Below, in pieces: positions 33,582-41,856 of a DNA stretch of 64,000 nucleotides (positions are counted from its first letter, which is position 1; the number at the start of each line of letters is the position of its first letter). A model generated the notes under the pieces. That model was not told the DNA's origin, ran no database searches, and saw only the letters and a list, made by a program, of their open reading frames with translations. The stretch covers positions 85,553-149,552 of the forward strand of contig JAUNHX010000004.1 in the NCBI GenBank assembly GCA_030523765.1, given 5' to 3'. Source of the DNA: Bacteroidales bacterium (GTDB taxonomy: Bacteria; Bacteroidota; Bacteroidia; Bacteroidales; P3). Both the position numbers and the translations under genes were made by a program.

Positions 33582-36500
33582 TTATTGTTTCATCAGTCGC
33601 AACATATAGGTTTCGTTGTTGTATCTGACAGTTATAAAATACATCCCTAAACGCAGATGTTGGGTGGAATATTGTATTGGCGACCCCGTTTTTGTTTCAA
33701 AAAAATCAACCTTCCTTCCTACAGCATCGTATACGGTGATGGTGGCTGAGATGGAGGAGCGGTCAAAATCGATGGTTACCCAATCGTGTGCTGGATTGGG
33801 GTACAGTCGTATGGGCGCCAGCGTTTCGATAGGGATAATCCCTAAGGTAGAATCATTGATTTTGCCAACCCAATAGGGATAACCAACCTCGTGGCTCCAT
33901 AGGGATAGAGGGAGTTGAATATCATCAATCCATCCGCAGTCGCTTCCCAAGGTGTGATCATCGTCTTTCGTGTAACTCCATCGTAGTATATGACTGCCTG
34001 CGGCAATGGGGATAGCTACTCGTTGCCAGTTGTTTATGCCCGACCAGGAACCTTTACCTTTTCCATCGATGGCAAATCCTACGCGGTCGTATTGCGTTTC
34101 GCTCGATGTACGTACATAGAAACTGATGCTATCAGCAGCGTTAACCGTAATGGGTAACTCGATTATCGATGTTTGACGACTGCTTATACTGTCGCTTCTT
34201 ATGGCATAGTGGCCCCCGTGAACGGTGTCGTCTACTAAGTGCCATGGGTTAGTATGCGTGTTACTCCAAGGGAATGTAGTGAGATTACCATTTTCAAAGG
34301 TCTCGGAAGCGAAACCTGCTAGGTAGTAGAATGGAAAGAGATGACTGATGCCGCTATAGGTGAGTTGCAGCTGACAATGGAGCGCCTGCAAACTGTCGGT
34401 CGTATGGAAATGCAGCCATTGGGTGTGATATCCTTGAGCAGTGATGTCGAAATAGGTTGTCTCTAGATCGTCGAAAGTAGCGCTATTGTTCATCAACGAA
34501 ACCATCATGCTTACCGAATCGGCGTCGACTGCTCCTTGATTTCGCCACATTAGCTGAATGTTATAATCGGTATCGCCCATCAGTATTTTGGCCGGTTCAT
34601 TGTTCAGCAATAGGAGAACAGAATCGAGTACTATTTCGGGTTGTATTAGGTTGAAATATAGTTCTTGAGAAGTGATGATAGCTCCCTCGCAACTATCGTT
34701 CATACTCAGCGTAATGCTACCACTCGTTAATTGTGGCCATGCGGTAAGGGAAAATGATAAGGTGTCGGATTGCTGTGGCAAAAGCGAGTCGATAACCATC
34801 AGCGACGGTGCCATCTGCATGTGATGAGAATGGAGAATCCAATAATGATTATATGCTGTATGTTGTCCGACGTTTTTTATCACTACTTGTAGCTGCTGCG
34901 GTTGGTTGGCTGTCAGCGTATTATCACCCGAAAGTAACCAACTCTCTGTAGCCACAATCCATTCTTCGACCCTTTCGTTTACAGCCATTCGGCGTATAAT
35001 CGGTTGGCGGTTTTGTGCCGTAACGGTAAGTAGCAAACTATCGGAAGAGAGGGGCTGTTGCAGATGAATGGTGCCGTTGCCTTGAGCATCTAGCAGGGTG
35101 CTACCTATATGGAGGGTGTCTTGCATTAAGGCTGCTAAGGCTCCAGGTTCGCCGTGAAGATCTAAGGTGGTGGCTCCAATGGTAGGAGGAGTAGAAAACT
35201 CAATCTCCATCGTGGAAGGGATACCTATATAAGGCATCAGTGAAGGATCGCCTAGCAAATGGTATACCTCCCAATAGAATGGTGCATAGGGCGATCCGTA
35301 TTGGCTTACTGCCATATTGCCAGCTATCAGCATCTGTGCTGCCGTTTGTATCCATTCGGTGTGGGGTTCTTGATGATGATGTAGCCAACGGTCGAACATC
35401 CCTAGGTGGAGCGAGTCGTAAGTGGGTATCAATGTGAAGGGATTCTTTGCTCCGAGGGCCCAATAGTAATCCTCGTTCCACAGCGTTTCGTTGGTAGCTC
35501 CGATGCTCCCTATCGCACCCCCTTGCTCTTTATATAAAAGATGTGATCCAAAACAGTTGCTTTGAAACTGATTAGCCAAACAGCAGTTGTTGATCACCAT
35601 ACTATAGCGTCCGTTGGCAGGCATAGAATCGATATCGGTAGTGTTGATGGTAGGATGAAACCAGCCGGAAGAGAAACTGTGGCCCGTATAGTTTACCAAC
35701 CCAGCCCCTTGTTGCCATTGAAGCATGATGCTGTCGCGTTGGTTTATCGATGTGGGATTATAGTAGCAGAGGGTATCGATGTGGCTATTAGCTTCAAGTA
35801 GTTGATGTTTCACGTAGTTGATTTGCCCATTAGTAGTGATGGGCGCTACATCGCGGTTTTCGGTGCCAGCAATCAGTAGGGATCGGTTTAGATAAGAGGT
35901 GTCTGCAAGCTGATATTTTTCGTAGGCAATAGTTTTTTCTATTACAGCACGCAGTTGCGAGCTATCGGCCACAGGCCATCGACCTATGAGTGCATCGGGT
36001 AATTCATCACCTGTAAATTCGGCAAAATAGAGGTCGGTAGGGTGACTGCTCATACCGGGAAGTTGGTGGCGACTGCTATTGCTTTGCAAAAGATCGTTGT
36101 TGCCTACAAGTAGGATAAATGTGGGGGTAGGGGTGAATGGAGTATGGTAACGTTCTTGGAGTCTTTGGCGGATGGTATCGCGACTATAGGTGTCAATCAG
36201 TAGTTGTTCAACTACATAGCCTTGCTGTTGTTTCCATTCAATGAAGGGCTTTAATGTTTCTGCAAAAATTGGGCGACTCACTATCAAATAATGTATTGGA
36301 AGTTGAGGCGTGAGATTTTTTCCTGTTAGATTGGGGAAGAAAGGCGATGCCCCTTGCTGCCACGATTGAAGGGTGGCATCGCTGTTACTACCAGGGAAAG
36401 TGATGTTGATTCTTAGATGGCGGTGCACCTTTATCATACCTTGGGCAGCATTGTACTCTATAGGTGCGATGCTGAGTAGCGCCAATCGCTGACCTCGCAT

Positions 36501-36971
36501 AGTTCCCAGTGGAGTTAGGGTTACAAGGGGGAGCCGATAAAAACTATCGGCATCGTAAATGGTAGGGTTGACTTTGGGCAGCAGCGAAGGAAGATTACGT
36601 GAGGCAGATTCAGCAACTGGGAGCAGCGGAAGACTACAACCCAACTGCTTGAGGGATAGAGTTTCACTCTCCAAATCAGACACCTCGACGGCAATCTCGC
36701 CCCCTTCAGGAATAACCACAATCTGGTTTACCATTGGTAGGGTAGGGAATCCCTCTTTCGTGTTGCTATGTGGCAACGAGGGGGAATGGAGTAGTGCGAA
36801 TCCCTCAGTAGGATAAACAATCGATAATCGCCCCATTTCAAATTCGCATTGAAGGGTGTCCATACTGCTCTTTATCACCAATGGGTTATCCGTTGGTAGT
36901 TGTGCTTGCAATTTAGTGATGCTCAAAAGCAGCATTGCAGCAGTCAACAGTATATGTATCAGTTGTTTCAC
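33582..36971 (-). CDS. Gingipain-like C25 cysteine protease with T9SS C-terminal sorting domain
   Basis: An 1129-residue secreted protein. A signal peptide (to about residue 23) is followed by a prodomain to about 220, then a C25 catalytic domain (about 225-590) with the His motif LVNYTGHSF (His431) and VINNCCLANQF (Cys463/464) as the presumed dyad. An Ig-like and CARDB-like segment, a cleaved-adhesin-type jelly roll (about 890-1035; WHLVDDTVHGGHYAIRSDS, GWIDDIQLPL) and a C-terminal sorting domain follow (IRLYPNPAHDWVTIDFD to the end GMYFITVRYNNETYMLRLMKQ). The sorting domain directs export by the type IX system and usually anchoring on A-LPS. It could be a cargo protease, or PorU, the sortase of the same family; the adhesin domain favours cargo. 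Confidence 0.82.
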   Translation of the reverse strand: MKQLIHILLTAAMLLLSITKLQAQLPTDNPLVIKSSMDTLQCEFEMGRLSIVYPTEGFALLHSPSLPHSNTKEGFPTLPMVNQIVVIPEGGEIAVEVSDLESETLSLKQLGCSLPLLPVAESASRNLPSLLPKVNPTIYDADSFYRLPLVTLTPLGTMRGQRLALLSIAPIEYNAAQGMIKVHRHLRINITFPGSNSDATLQSWQQGASPFFPNLTGKNLTPQLPIHYLIVSRPIFAETLKPFIEWKQQQGYVVEQLLIDTYSRDTIRQRLQERYHTPFTPTPTFILLVGNNDLLQSNSSRHQLPGMSSHPTDLYFAEFTGDELPDALIGRWPVADSSQLRAVIEKTIAYEKYQLADTSYLNRSLLIAGTENRDVAPITTNGQINYVKHQLLEANSHIDTLCYYNPTSINQRDSIMLQWQQGAGLVNYTGHSFSSGWFHPTINTTDIDSMPANGRYSMVINNCCLANQFQSNCFGSHLLYKEQGGAIGSIGATNETLWNEDYYWALGAKNPFTLIPTYDSLHLGMFDRWLHHHQEPHTEWIQTAAQMLIAGNMAVSQYGSPYAPFYWEVYHLLGDPSLMPYIGIPSTMEIEFSTPPTIGATTLDLHGEPGALAALMQDTLHIGSTLLDAQGNGTIHLQQPLSSDSLLLTVTAQNRQPIIRRMAVNERVEEWIVATESWLLSGDNTLTANQPQQLQVVIKNVGQHTAYNHYWILHSHHMQMAPSLMVIDSLLPQQSDTLSFSLTAWPQLTSGSITLSMNDSCEGAIITSQELYFNLIQPEIVLDSVLLLLNNEPAKILMGDTDYNIQLMWRNQGAVDADSVSMMVSLMNNSATFDDLETTYFDITAQGYHTQWLHFHTTDSLQALHCQLQLTYSGISHLFPFYYLAGFASETFENGNLTTFPWSNTHTNPWHLVDDTVHGGHYAIRSDSISSRQTSIIELPITVNAADSISFYVRTSSETQYDRVGFAIDGKGKGSWSGINNWQRVAIPIAAGSHILRWSYTKDDDHTLGSDCGWIDDIQLPLSLWSHEVGYPYWVGKINDSTLGIIPIETLAPIRLYPNPAHDWVTIDFDRSSISATITVYDAVGRKVDFFETKTGSPIQYSTQHLRLGMYFITVRYNNETYMLRLMKQ

Positions 36972-36999
36972 TGTAAGTATTACTTTTCCTTTTCAACTG

Positions 37000-37007
37000 C
37001 AAATATA
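37000..37007 (-). promoter_or_regulatory. -7 box (TATATTTG) of the C25 protease operon
   Basis: The minus strand reads TATATTTG, 29 bases upstream of the protease ATG. Confidence 0.65.
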
Positions 37008-37090
37008 CGATTTTATTTGAGATAATAGGATATGTGGTTTCTGCATATTGAACCCCCATCTTTATAAAAGAGGAAATCCACCAATTCAAC

Positions 37091-37134
37091 TCTAATGTAA
37101 CTCTAATGTAACTCCGATGTAAATCTAACTTTTT
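37091..37134 (+). repeat. Tandem 11-bp repeat, four units
   Basis: Units TCTAATGTAAC twice, then TCCGATGTAAA, then TCTAACTTTTT. The unit family and the final TCTRACTTTTT are shared with the array after tgt. Confidence 0.8.
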
Positions 37135-37184
37135 AACAATTTATTCCTCTCACACAAAGTCAGTAAAACATCAACTCAATGATA

Positions 37185-37222
37185 TCAAAAAAAAGCGTCA
37201 CTTCCCGTAGTGGCGCTTTTCC
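37185..37222 (-). terminator. Terminator of the candidate noncoding RNA
   Basis: An 11-bp stem (AAAGCGTCACT with AGTGGCGCTTT, one G-U) and 6-base loop. The minus strand continues with eight T residues. Confidence 0.88.
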
Positions 37223-37480
37223 CATTCTGCCTTTGGGTGGCAGCCTTTCTCTCTCATACGGTTTCCCGACCGCAGGTCCTTGTTTGAGTTTTGAGGCTCT
37301 TTCTTTGCCGACGCCCATGCTAAAGGGGCACTTGACATTGTGTCGGCGGACAGGAGAGAAAGGAAATTATTAATCCTAAAACTAAAAGTCATGTTTTTGG
37401 GTCCTTCTCGGATACCTTTTATTGTTGATTGTCTGTTATTTGATGGCAATAAAGAGTCAAATCCTTTCTTTCTCTTTTCG
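37186..37480 (-). ncRNA. Candidate structured noncoding RNA with its own promoter and terminator
   Basis: On the minus strand a transcript of about 295 nt would start near 37480, after TACTTTTG at 37485-37492, and end at a strong terminator. Pairings visible: a 10-bp helix (37244-37253 with 37354-37363) closing a domain; inside it GCCGAC/GTCGGC (37307-37312 with 37342-37347) and CGGT/ACCG (37259-37262 with 37269-37272); outside it CTGCC/GGCAG (37227-37231 with 37239-37243). It does not show the signatures of RNase P RNA, tmRNA, SRP RNA or 6S RNA that I know. Family unassigned. Confidence 0.55.
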
Positions 37481-37484
37481 ATTG

Positions 37485-37492
37485 CAAAAGTA
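37485..37492 (-). promoter_or_regulatory. -7 box (TACTTTTG) of the candidate noncoding RNA
   Basis: The minus strand reads TACTTTTG, fitting TAnnTTTG. No protein-coding gene lies downstream before the terminator. Confidence 0.5.
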
Positions 37493-37592
37493 CTACCGTT
37501 TCAGAGAGTTTCAGATACCTAATTGTAGTGAAAAACGTTTTAGCGATTCACTAATTCTTGTAAAAAGAGACTGCCAGATGGCCCTTTTTTAG

Positions 37593-37600
37593 TATCTTTG
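37593..37600 (+). promoter_or_regulatory. -7 box (TATCTTTG) of cutC
   Basis: Perfect consensus match, 18 bases upstream of the ATG at 37619. A TTG inside the box at 37598 is in frame but cannot be both promoter and start. Confidence 0.75.
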
Positions 37601-37618
37601 CACTGTTTAATAAATAAT

Positions 37619-38338
37619 ATGATATCTGTTATGTTGTTGGAAATCTGTACTAATTCGTTGCAATCGGCTAAAGCTGCCTGTCTCGGTGGTGCCAAAAGAG
37701 TGGAGTTGTGTCAAGATTTAGCCTCGGGTGGCATCACCCCTTCGGCTGGTTTGATTGATTACTGTGTCCATCAGTTGGGATTGGAGACGCGTGTTTTGAT
37801 CCGTCCTCGTTCAGGTAATTTCACCTATTCTACCGACGAACTCGAAGTCATCGCCCGTGATATTGAGATGTGTCGACAGATAGGGGCTGCTGCAGTAGTG
37901 ATAGGTTTCCTAAATGAAACAGGTGCTATCGATGTGGAAACAACACGTCGAATGGTAGAGTTGGCTGCTCCTATGGAGGTAACATTTCATCGTGCCTTTG
38001 ATGCTTGTTGCAGTCCCTTCGAGGCATTGGAACAGTTAATAGCATGCGGATGCCACAAGTTGCTCACCTCAGGGTGTGCCCCTTCGGCTATAGAGGGCGC
38101 TGCCACAATTCGCCAACTCGTACAACAATCGCGCGGACGGATCGATATTATTGCTGCCGCTGGCATCACTCCCTACAATGTGTTGCAAGTGGTAGAAGCA
38201 ACGGGAGTGAACGAGGTTCACGGCTCCTGTAAACGAGCAGGCAACCCTACCGATGGAGGCACCAACCTTTTTCCCTTTACCGAAAGCGTAACCGATGAGC
38301 AGCAAGTACGCCAAATGGTATCGCTGCTAAATATATAA
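37619..38338 (+). CDS. cutC: CutC family protein
   Basis: A 239-residue TIM-barrel protein of the CutC family: LLEICTNSLQSAKAACLGGAKRVELCQDLASGGITPS near the start, VLIRPRSGNFTYS, VTFHRAFDACCSPFEALEQLI, and LTSGCAPSAIEGA. CutC was named for copper homeostasis, but a direct copper role in bacteria is disputed. The ATG at 37619 or the one at 37631 (MLLEIC) may be the start; both lie after the promoter box. It is a single-gene unit convergent with the oxidoreductase operon. Confidence 0.92.
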   Translation: MISVMLLEICTNSLQSAKAACLGGAKRVELCQDLASGGITPSAGLIDYCVHQLGLETRVLIRPRSGNFTYSTDELEVIARDIEMCRQIGAAAVVIGFLNETGAIDVETTRRMVELAAPMEVTFHRAFDACCSPFEALEQLIACGCHKLLTSGCAPSAIEGAATIRQLVQQSRGRIDIIAAAGITPYNVLQVVEATGVNEVHGSCKRAGNPTDGGTNLFPFTESVTDEQQVRQMVSLLNI

Positions 38339-38512
38339 AATGTATACATTATTATTATATGTCTGATTGGTAACCTCATAGTATCCTCCTCTTCTTACGA
38401 TTAATATACCACCAACCCATAACTTCATTGTATCCTCTTCCTCTCGCTCGTAGAAATATCGACTATAAGATAAGTATCTAGGTGTGATAATATATGAAAC
38501 TAGCATAAAAGA

Positions 38513-38541
38513 AAAGCGGCACCCTACTAGGATGCCGCTTT
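38513..38541. terminator. Bidirectional terminator between cutC and the oxidoreductase operon
   Basis: Arms AAAGCGGCA and TGCCGCTTT with inner CC/GG pairing. The minus strand continues as TTTTCTTTT, so it mainly serves the leftward operon. Confidence 0.85.
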
Positions 38542-38570
38542 CTATTTACTAACTGTTAATCAGCGTGGAA

Positions 38571-39122
38571 TTACACAGTCTGAACAGTTTCGATGAGGCC
38601 TTTACCGATCTCGATAGCTTCCTCGTTCTGGGGAATGAGGTTGTGGTGACGAGCGGGGAGCGATTTCTCCAGACCCTTGTGGATGAACTCGGGAGCCACG
38701 ATGGGTTTCAGTTTGAGGAAACCACCCAGGACAACCATGTTGAACACCTTGCTGATACCCATTTCCTGAGCCTTAGCGGTGGCAGCAATCTTATAGATAT
38801 TGATGTCTTTGCGGGTAGGCTCGTGGGTGATACCATTGGGGTCATAGATAAGAACGCCGCCAGGTTTCACAGTGTGCTCAAATTTGTCGAGCGACTGCTG
38901 GTTGAGGATGATAGCGGTGTCGAACTCATTGATGATGGGCGAGCTGATGCGTTCGTCGCTGATGATGACGGACACGTTAGCAGTACCACCACGCATTTCG
39001 GGACCGTAGCTGGGCATCCAGCTTACTTCTTTGTCTTGCATTACGCCAGAGTAGGCAAGGATTTTACCCATAGAGAGTACGCCCTGACCACCAAAACCGG
39101 CGATGATTATTTCTTCTGTCAT
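38571..39122 (-). CDS. 2-oxoacid:ferredoxin oxidoreductase, gamma subunit
   Basis: A 183-residue subunit with IIIAGFGGQGVLSMGKILAYSG, SWMPSYGPEMRGGTANVSVIIS and FNMVVLGGF. It is the gamma subunit of the VOR/KOR type complex that oxidatively decarboxylates 2-oxo acids (branched-chain or 2-oxoglutarate) to acyl-CoA and reduces ferredoxin. It is last in the operon, separated from the beta gene by 145 bases that contain a perfect GTCGAAG/CTTCGAC inverted pair. Confidence 0.9.
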   Translation of the reverse strand: MTEEIIIAGFGGQGVLSMGKILAYSGVMQDKEVSWMPSYGPEMRGGTANVSVIISDERISSPIINEFDTAIILNQQSLDKFEHTVKPGGVLIYDPNGITHEPTRKDINIYKIAATAKAQEMGISKVFNMVVLGGFLKLKPIVAPEFIHKGLEKSLPARHHNLIPQNEEAIEIGKGLIETVQTV

Positions 39123-39144
39123 TTTTTTTTCGTTTCGTTTATCG

Positions 39145-39189
39145 GTCGAAGGGTTGAGCCTTTAGGGTGAGGCTGATAGCCTCTTCGAC
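39145..39189 (-). promoter_or_regulatory. Stem-loop between beta and gamma subunit genes
   Basis: GTCGAAG (39145-39151) and CTTCGAC (39183-39189) pair perfectly. The enclosed part has further AGCCT/AGGCT complementarity. Possible processing or attenuation element within the operon. Confidence 0.45.
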
Positions 39190-39267
39190 ATTGATTAATG
39201 AATAATACTTAAAATAGATAAGGGGAATCGACTACAGCGTGTAAGTTGTTCCTATTGTATCTACTTT

Positions 39268-40098
39268 TTATTTGGACTGTACACTCAGTGCGTGATCCAT
39301 GACAAGGCGGTTCAAATCAACGCCCTCGGCCAGTTTGCCGTCAACTTTGATGTCGCCGATAGGATAGTTGGGGAACATGTTCTCTTCCATCCACTTGTTG
39401 GCTGCGGGAGCAGTCATCTTCCAGCCTGAGTTGCAGTTAGAAACGATCTCAACGAAGGAGACGCCTTTCTTCAGCTTCTGGTTCTCGAAAGCTTTCTTGA
39501 TGGCAGCTTTGGCTTTGCGGACAGCCTGTGGAGTGTGTACCGACTGACGGGTAATGTAGTAGGTGCCAGGCAGGGTAGCCAGCAGCTCGGTCATACGCAG
39601 GGGATAACCGTTGAGTTCTACATTACGGCCGTAAGGAGTTGTTGCCGAACGCATACCTACGAGGGTGGTAGGAGCCATCTGGCCACCGGTCATACCATAG
39701 ATACCGTTGTTAACGAAGATCATGGTGATATTCTCGCCACGGTTAGCAGCGTGAATGGTCTCAGCAGTACCGATAGCGGCGAGGTCGCCGTCGCCCTGAT
39801 AAGTGAATACATACATATCGGGGTTGAGTCGTTTAGCTGCGGTAGCCAGTGCGGGAGCACGTCCGTGAGCAGCCTCTTGGAAGTCGACATTGAGGTAGTT
39901 GTAGGCCAATACGGAGCATCCTACAGGAGCTACGCCCATAACATTGTCCTGAATGCCAAGTTCTTCAATAACTTCGGCGATGATGCGGTGAGTGGTACCG
40001 TGACCGCAACCGGGGCAGTAGTGCATAGTGGCTTCGGTCAGTACGCTCGATTTCTTATAAACCAGGTTCTCGGGTTTTACTATATCTAAATTTGCCAT
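39268..40098 (-). CDS. 2-oxoacid:ferredoxin oxidoreductase, beta subunit (thiamine diphosphate-binding)
   Basis: A 276-residue subunit. It shows CPGCGHGTTHR (28-38), the thiamine diphosphate/Mg motif GDGDLAAIG (102-110) and FVNNGIYGMTGGQ. It binds the thiamine cofactor that attacks the 2-oxo acid. No ferredoxin domain is fused; the separate ferredoxin gene upstream supplies the clusters. Nine bases separate it from the alpha gene. Confidence 0.92.
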   Translation of the reverse strand: MANLDIVKPENLVYKKSSVLTEATMHYCPGCGHGTTHRIIAEVIEELGIQDNVMGVAPVGCSVLAYNYLNVDFQEAAHGRAPALATAAKRLNPDMYVFTYQGDGDLAAIGTAETIHAANRGENITMIFVNNGIYGMTGGQMAPTTLVGMRSATTPYGRNVELNGYPLRMTELLATLPGTYYITRQSVHTPQAVRKAKAAIKKAFENQKLKKGVSFVEIVSNCNSGWKMTAPAANKWMEENMFPNYPIGDIKVDGKLAEGVDLNRLVMDHALSVQSK

Positions 40099-40106
40099 AC
40101 TGATTC

Positions 40107-41189
40107 TTATTTAACGATTTTGTTTTCTAATGCTTCCAGTACCTCGGTGGGGGTGGGGATGATACCGCCGAAACGGCCGAAGTGTTCAACCTTAACACCG
40201 CAGTTGGTAGCGAGCTTAACATCTTCAATCATCTGACCGGCGCTCATTTCGACAGTCAAGATGCCCTTAACGTTCTTGGCAACTTCGGCCAGCTGGGTCT
40301 TGGGGAAGGGGAAGAGGGTAATGAGACGGAAGATACCGACTTTGATGCCCTTTTCGCGAGCCAGTTGCATAGCCTTCATAGCGATACGCGAGCTGGAACC
40401 GTAGGCAACGATGATATATTCAGCATCTTCGCAGTTGATCATCTCGTAGCGAGTTTCGTTCTTCTCCATTTCGCGGTATTTAGCCTGCAGTTTGTGGTTG
40501 AAGACTTCCTGCTTAGCCGAGTCGAGCTCGAGCGAGGTGATGATGTTGTGGTCGCGAGTAGCAGGTTTGCCCCAGGTGCCCCAAGGAGCATTCTTGCGGC
40601 GTTCTTCCTCAGTCCAACGGGGAAGGTTGTCGCGAGTGTAGAGTTTCTCCATGCACTGACCGATAGCACCATCGGAAAGAATCAGAACAGGGTTACGATA
40701 CTTGAAGGCGATATCCCATGCGTCGAATACAAAGTCGTACATCTCCTGTACAGAAGCGGGAGCCAAAGTGTAAAGCTGATAGTCACCGTGTCCACCGCCT
40801 TTAACCGACTGGAAGTAGTCGGACTGTGAAGGTTGGATAGTACCCAGTCCGGGACCACCGCGCATAACGTTAACGATCAGGCAGGGGATTTCAGCGCCAG
40901 CAAGGTAGGTAAGACCTTCCTGCATCAGCGAGATTCCGGGCGAGGAGGAAGAGGTAGCCACTTTCTTACCAGTAGCAGCTCCACCGTAAACCATATTGAT
41001 GGAAGCCACTTCGCTTTCAGCTTGAAGAACAACCATACCGGTGGTTTCCCAAGGTTTTTCGAGCATCAGGGTTTCCATAACTTCCGACTGCGGGGTGATA
41101 GGATAGCCAAAGTAGCCGTCCGTACCGCTGGCAATCATAGCGCGAGCAATAGCTTCATTGCCCTTCATTAATTTCAATTCTTTTGCCAT
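40107..41189 (-). CDS. vorB: 2-oxoacid:ferredoxin oxidoreductase, alpha subunit (VorB-like)
   Basis: A 360-residue subunit with the pyrimidine-binding domain (GNEAIARAMIASGTDGYFGYPITPQSEVMETL), TSSSSPGISLMQEGLTYLAGAEIP and the C-terminal transketolase-like half (YGSSSRIAMKAM, TLFPFPKTQLAEV). In Bacteroidales this gene is generally annotated as 3-methyl-2-oxobutanoate dehydrogenase subunit VorB; 2-oxoglutarate (KorA) activity is the main alternative and cannot be excluded from sequence. It is the second gene of a four-gene operon. Confidence 0.88.
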   Translation of the reverse strand: MAKELKLMKGNEAIARAMIASGTDGYFGYPITPQSEVMETLMLEKPWETTGMVVLQAESEVASINMVYGGAATGKKVATSSSSPGISLMQEGLTYLAGAEIPCLIVNVMRGGPGLGTIQPSQSDYFQSVKGGGHGDYQLYTLAPASVQEMYDFVFDAWDIAFKYRNPVLILSDGAIGQCMEKLYTRDNLPRWTEEERRKNAPWGTWGKPATRDHNIITSLELDSAKQEVFNHKLQAKYREMEKNETRYEMINCEDAEYIIVAYGSSSRIAMKAMQLAREKGIKVGIFRLITLFPFPKTQLAEVAKNVKGILTVEMSAGQMIEDVKLATNCGVKVEHFGRFGGIIPTPTEVLEALENKIVK

Positions 41190-41211
41190 TTTCTATTTAA
41201 CGTTTTTCAGT

Positions 41212-41430
41212 TTAACATTTAACTTTGTAGACGGAGATTACACCATCGGGGCATACGATAGCGCAGCTAGCGCAACCGATGCACTTGTCATTTACGGATT
41301 CTAGGTAGTTGTAACCTTTGCCGTTTACATGCTTCGACAAGGCGATGCACTGCAGGGGGCATGCTCCTACGCATACTCCACATCCTTTGCAGCGTTCGGT
41401 GTCGATGACTATTTGTCCTTTAAATGCCAT
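41212..41430 (-). CDS. 2x[4Fe-4S] ferredoxin subunit of the 2-oxoacid oxidoreductase
   Basis: A 72-residue protein with two cluster motifs, CKGCGVCVGACP and CIGCASCAIVCP, each of the CxxCxxCxxxCP form. It transfers electrons from the thiamine site to soluble ferredoxin. It is the first gene of the operon, 22 bases before the alpha subunit. Confidence 0.93.
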   Translation of the reverse strand: MAFKGQIVIDTERCKGCGVCVGACPLQCIALSKHVNGKGYNYLESVNDKCIGCASCAIVCPDGVISVYKVKC

Positions 41431-41571
41431 AGTTTTAGTTTTATATGATTAATAATATTATTTCTTTGATTGGCTAACGCTCATCGCACCCTTTCAGTAG
41501 AAATATCAAAAACCTTGTAAGGCTTTGATTTCCACATCGAGGCGTAATCAACGCTTCGCTTTATCAGATTG

Positions 41572-41579
41572 CAAAGATA
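41572..41579 (-). promoter_or_regulatory. -7 box (TATCTTTG) of the 2-oxoacid oxidoreductase operon
   Basis: The minus strand reads TATCTTTG, about 142 bases upstream of the ferredoxin ATG. Confidence 0.65.
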
Positions 41580-41793
41580 CAAATTTTTTGATAACTGGTA
41601 GTTTTTTTTCAATTATTTTGAACTCCCCTACCTATTTATTATTTTTCTACCCCGCGCCAAGGTGCCACCAGCCCCAATATCCAAGCATCGTGGCATCGAT
41701 TGTTGGAGGGAGAGAAGGAAAAAAGAAATGTAAAAAAATACTAAAAGGACAATAAAAAAAAACTTTTGGTGTTATCCATTGCGAAATATGTTG

Positions 41794-41801
41794 TAATTTT
41801 G
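41794..41801 (+). promoter_or_regulatory. -7 box (TAATTTTG) of the DUF1573 gene
   Basis: Matches TAnnTTTG, 55 bases upstream of the ATG at 41857. Confidence 0.6.
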
Positions 41802-41856
41802 CAACCTAAAACAGCAATAAAAGTTGAACGTAAAACAAGTTAAAGATTTCAATATC

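Larger units (their letters stand above)
36972..37618. other. Intergenic region between C25 protease and cutC
   Basis: About 650 bases. It holds the protease promoter, an 11-bp tandem array, a probable structured RNA on the minus strand with its own promoter and terminator, and the cutC promoter. No protein gene is supported. An 83-codon minus-strand frame runs through the RNA but shows no family resemblance. Confidence 0.6.
41431..41856. other. Divergent intergenic region between oxidoreductase operon and DUF1573 gene
   Basis: About 425 bases. It contains a leftward leader of about 135 bases with small hairpins (for example CGAGGCG/CGCTTCG near 41538-41560) and outward promoters for both genes. 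The middle part has A/T-rich sequence and no gene. Confidence 0.55.

Noticed and set aside
37198..37449. Minus-strand frame of 83 codons
   Set aside because: It runs through the helices of the candidate RNA and stops in the terminator stem; composition unlike neighbouring proteins.
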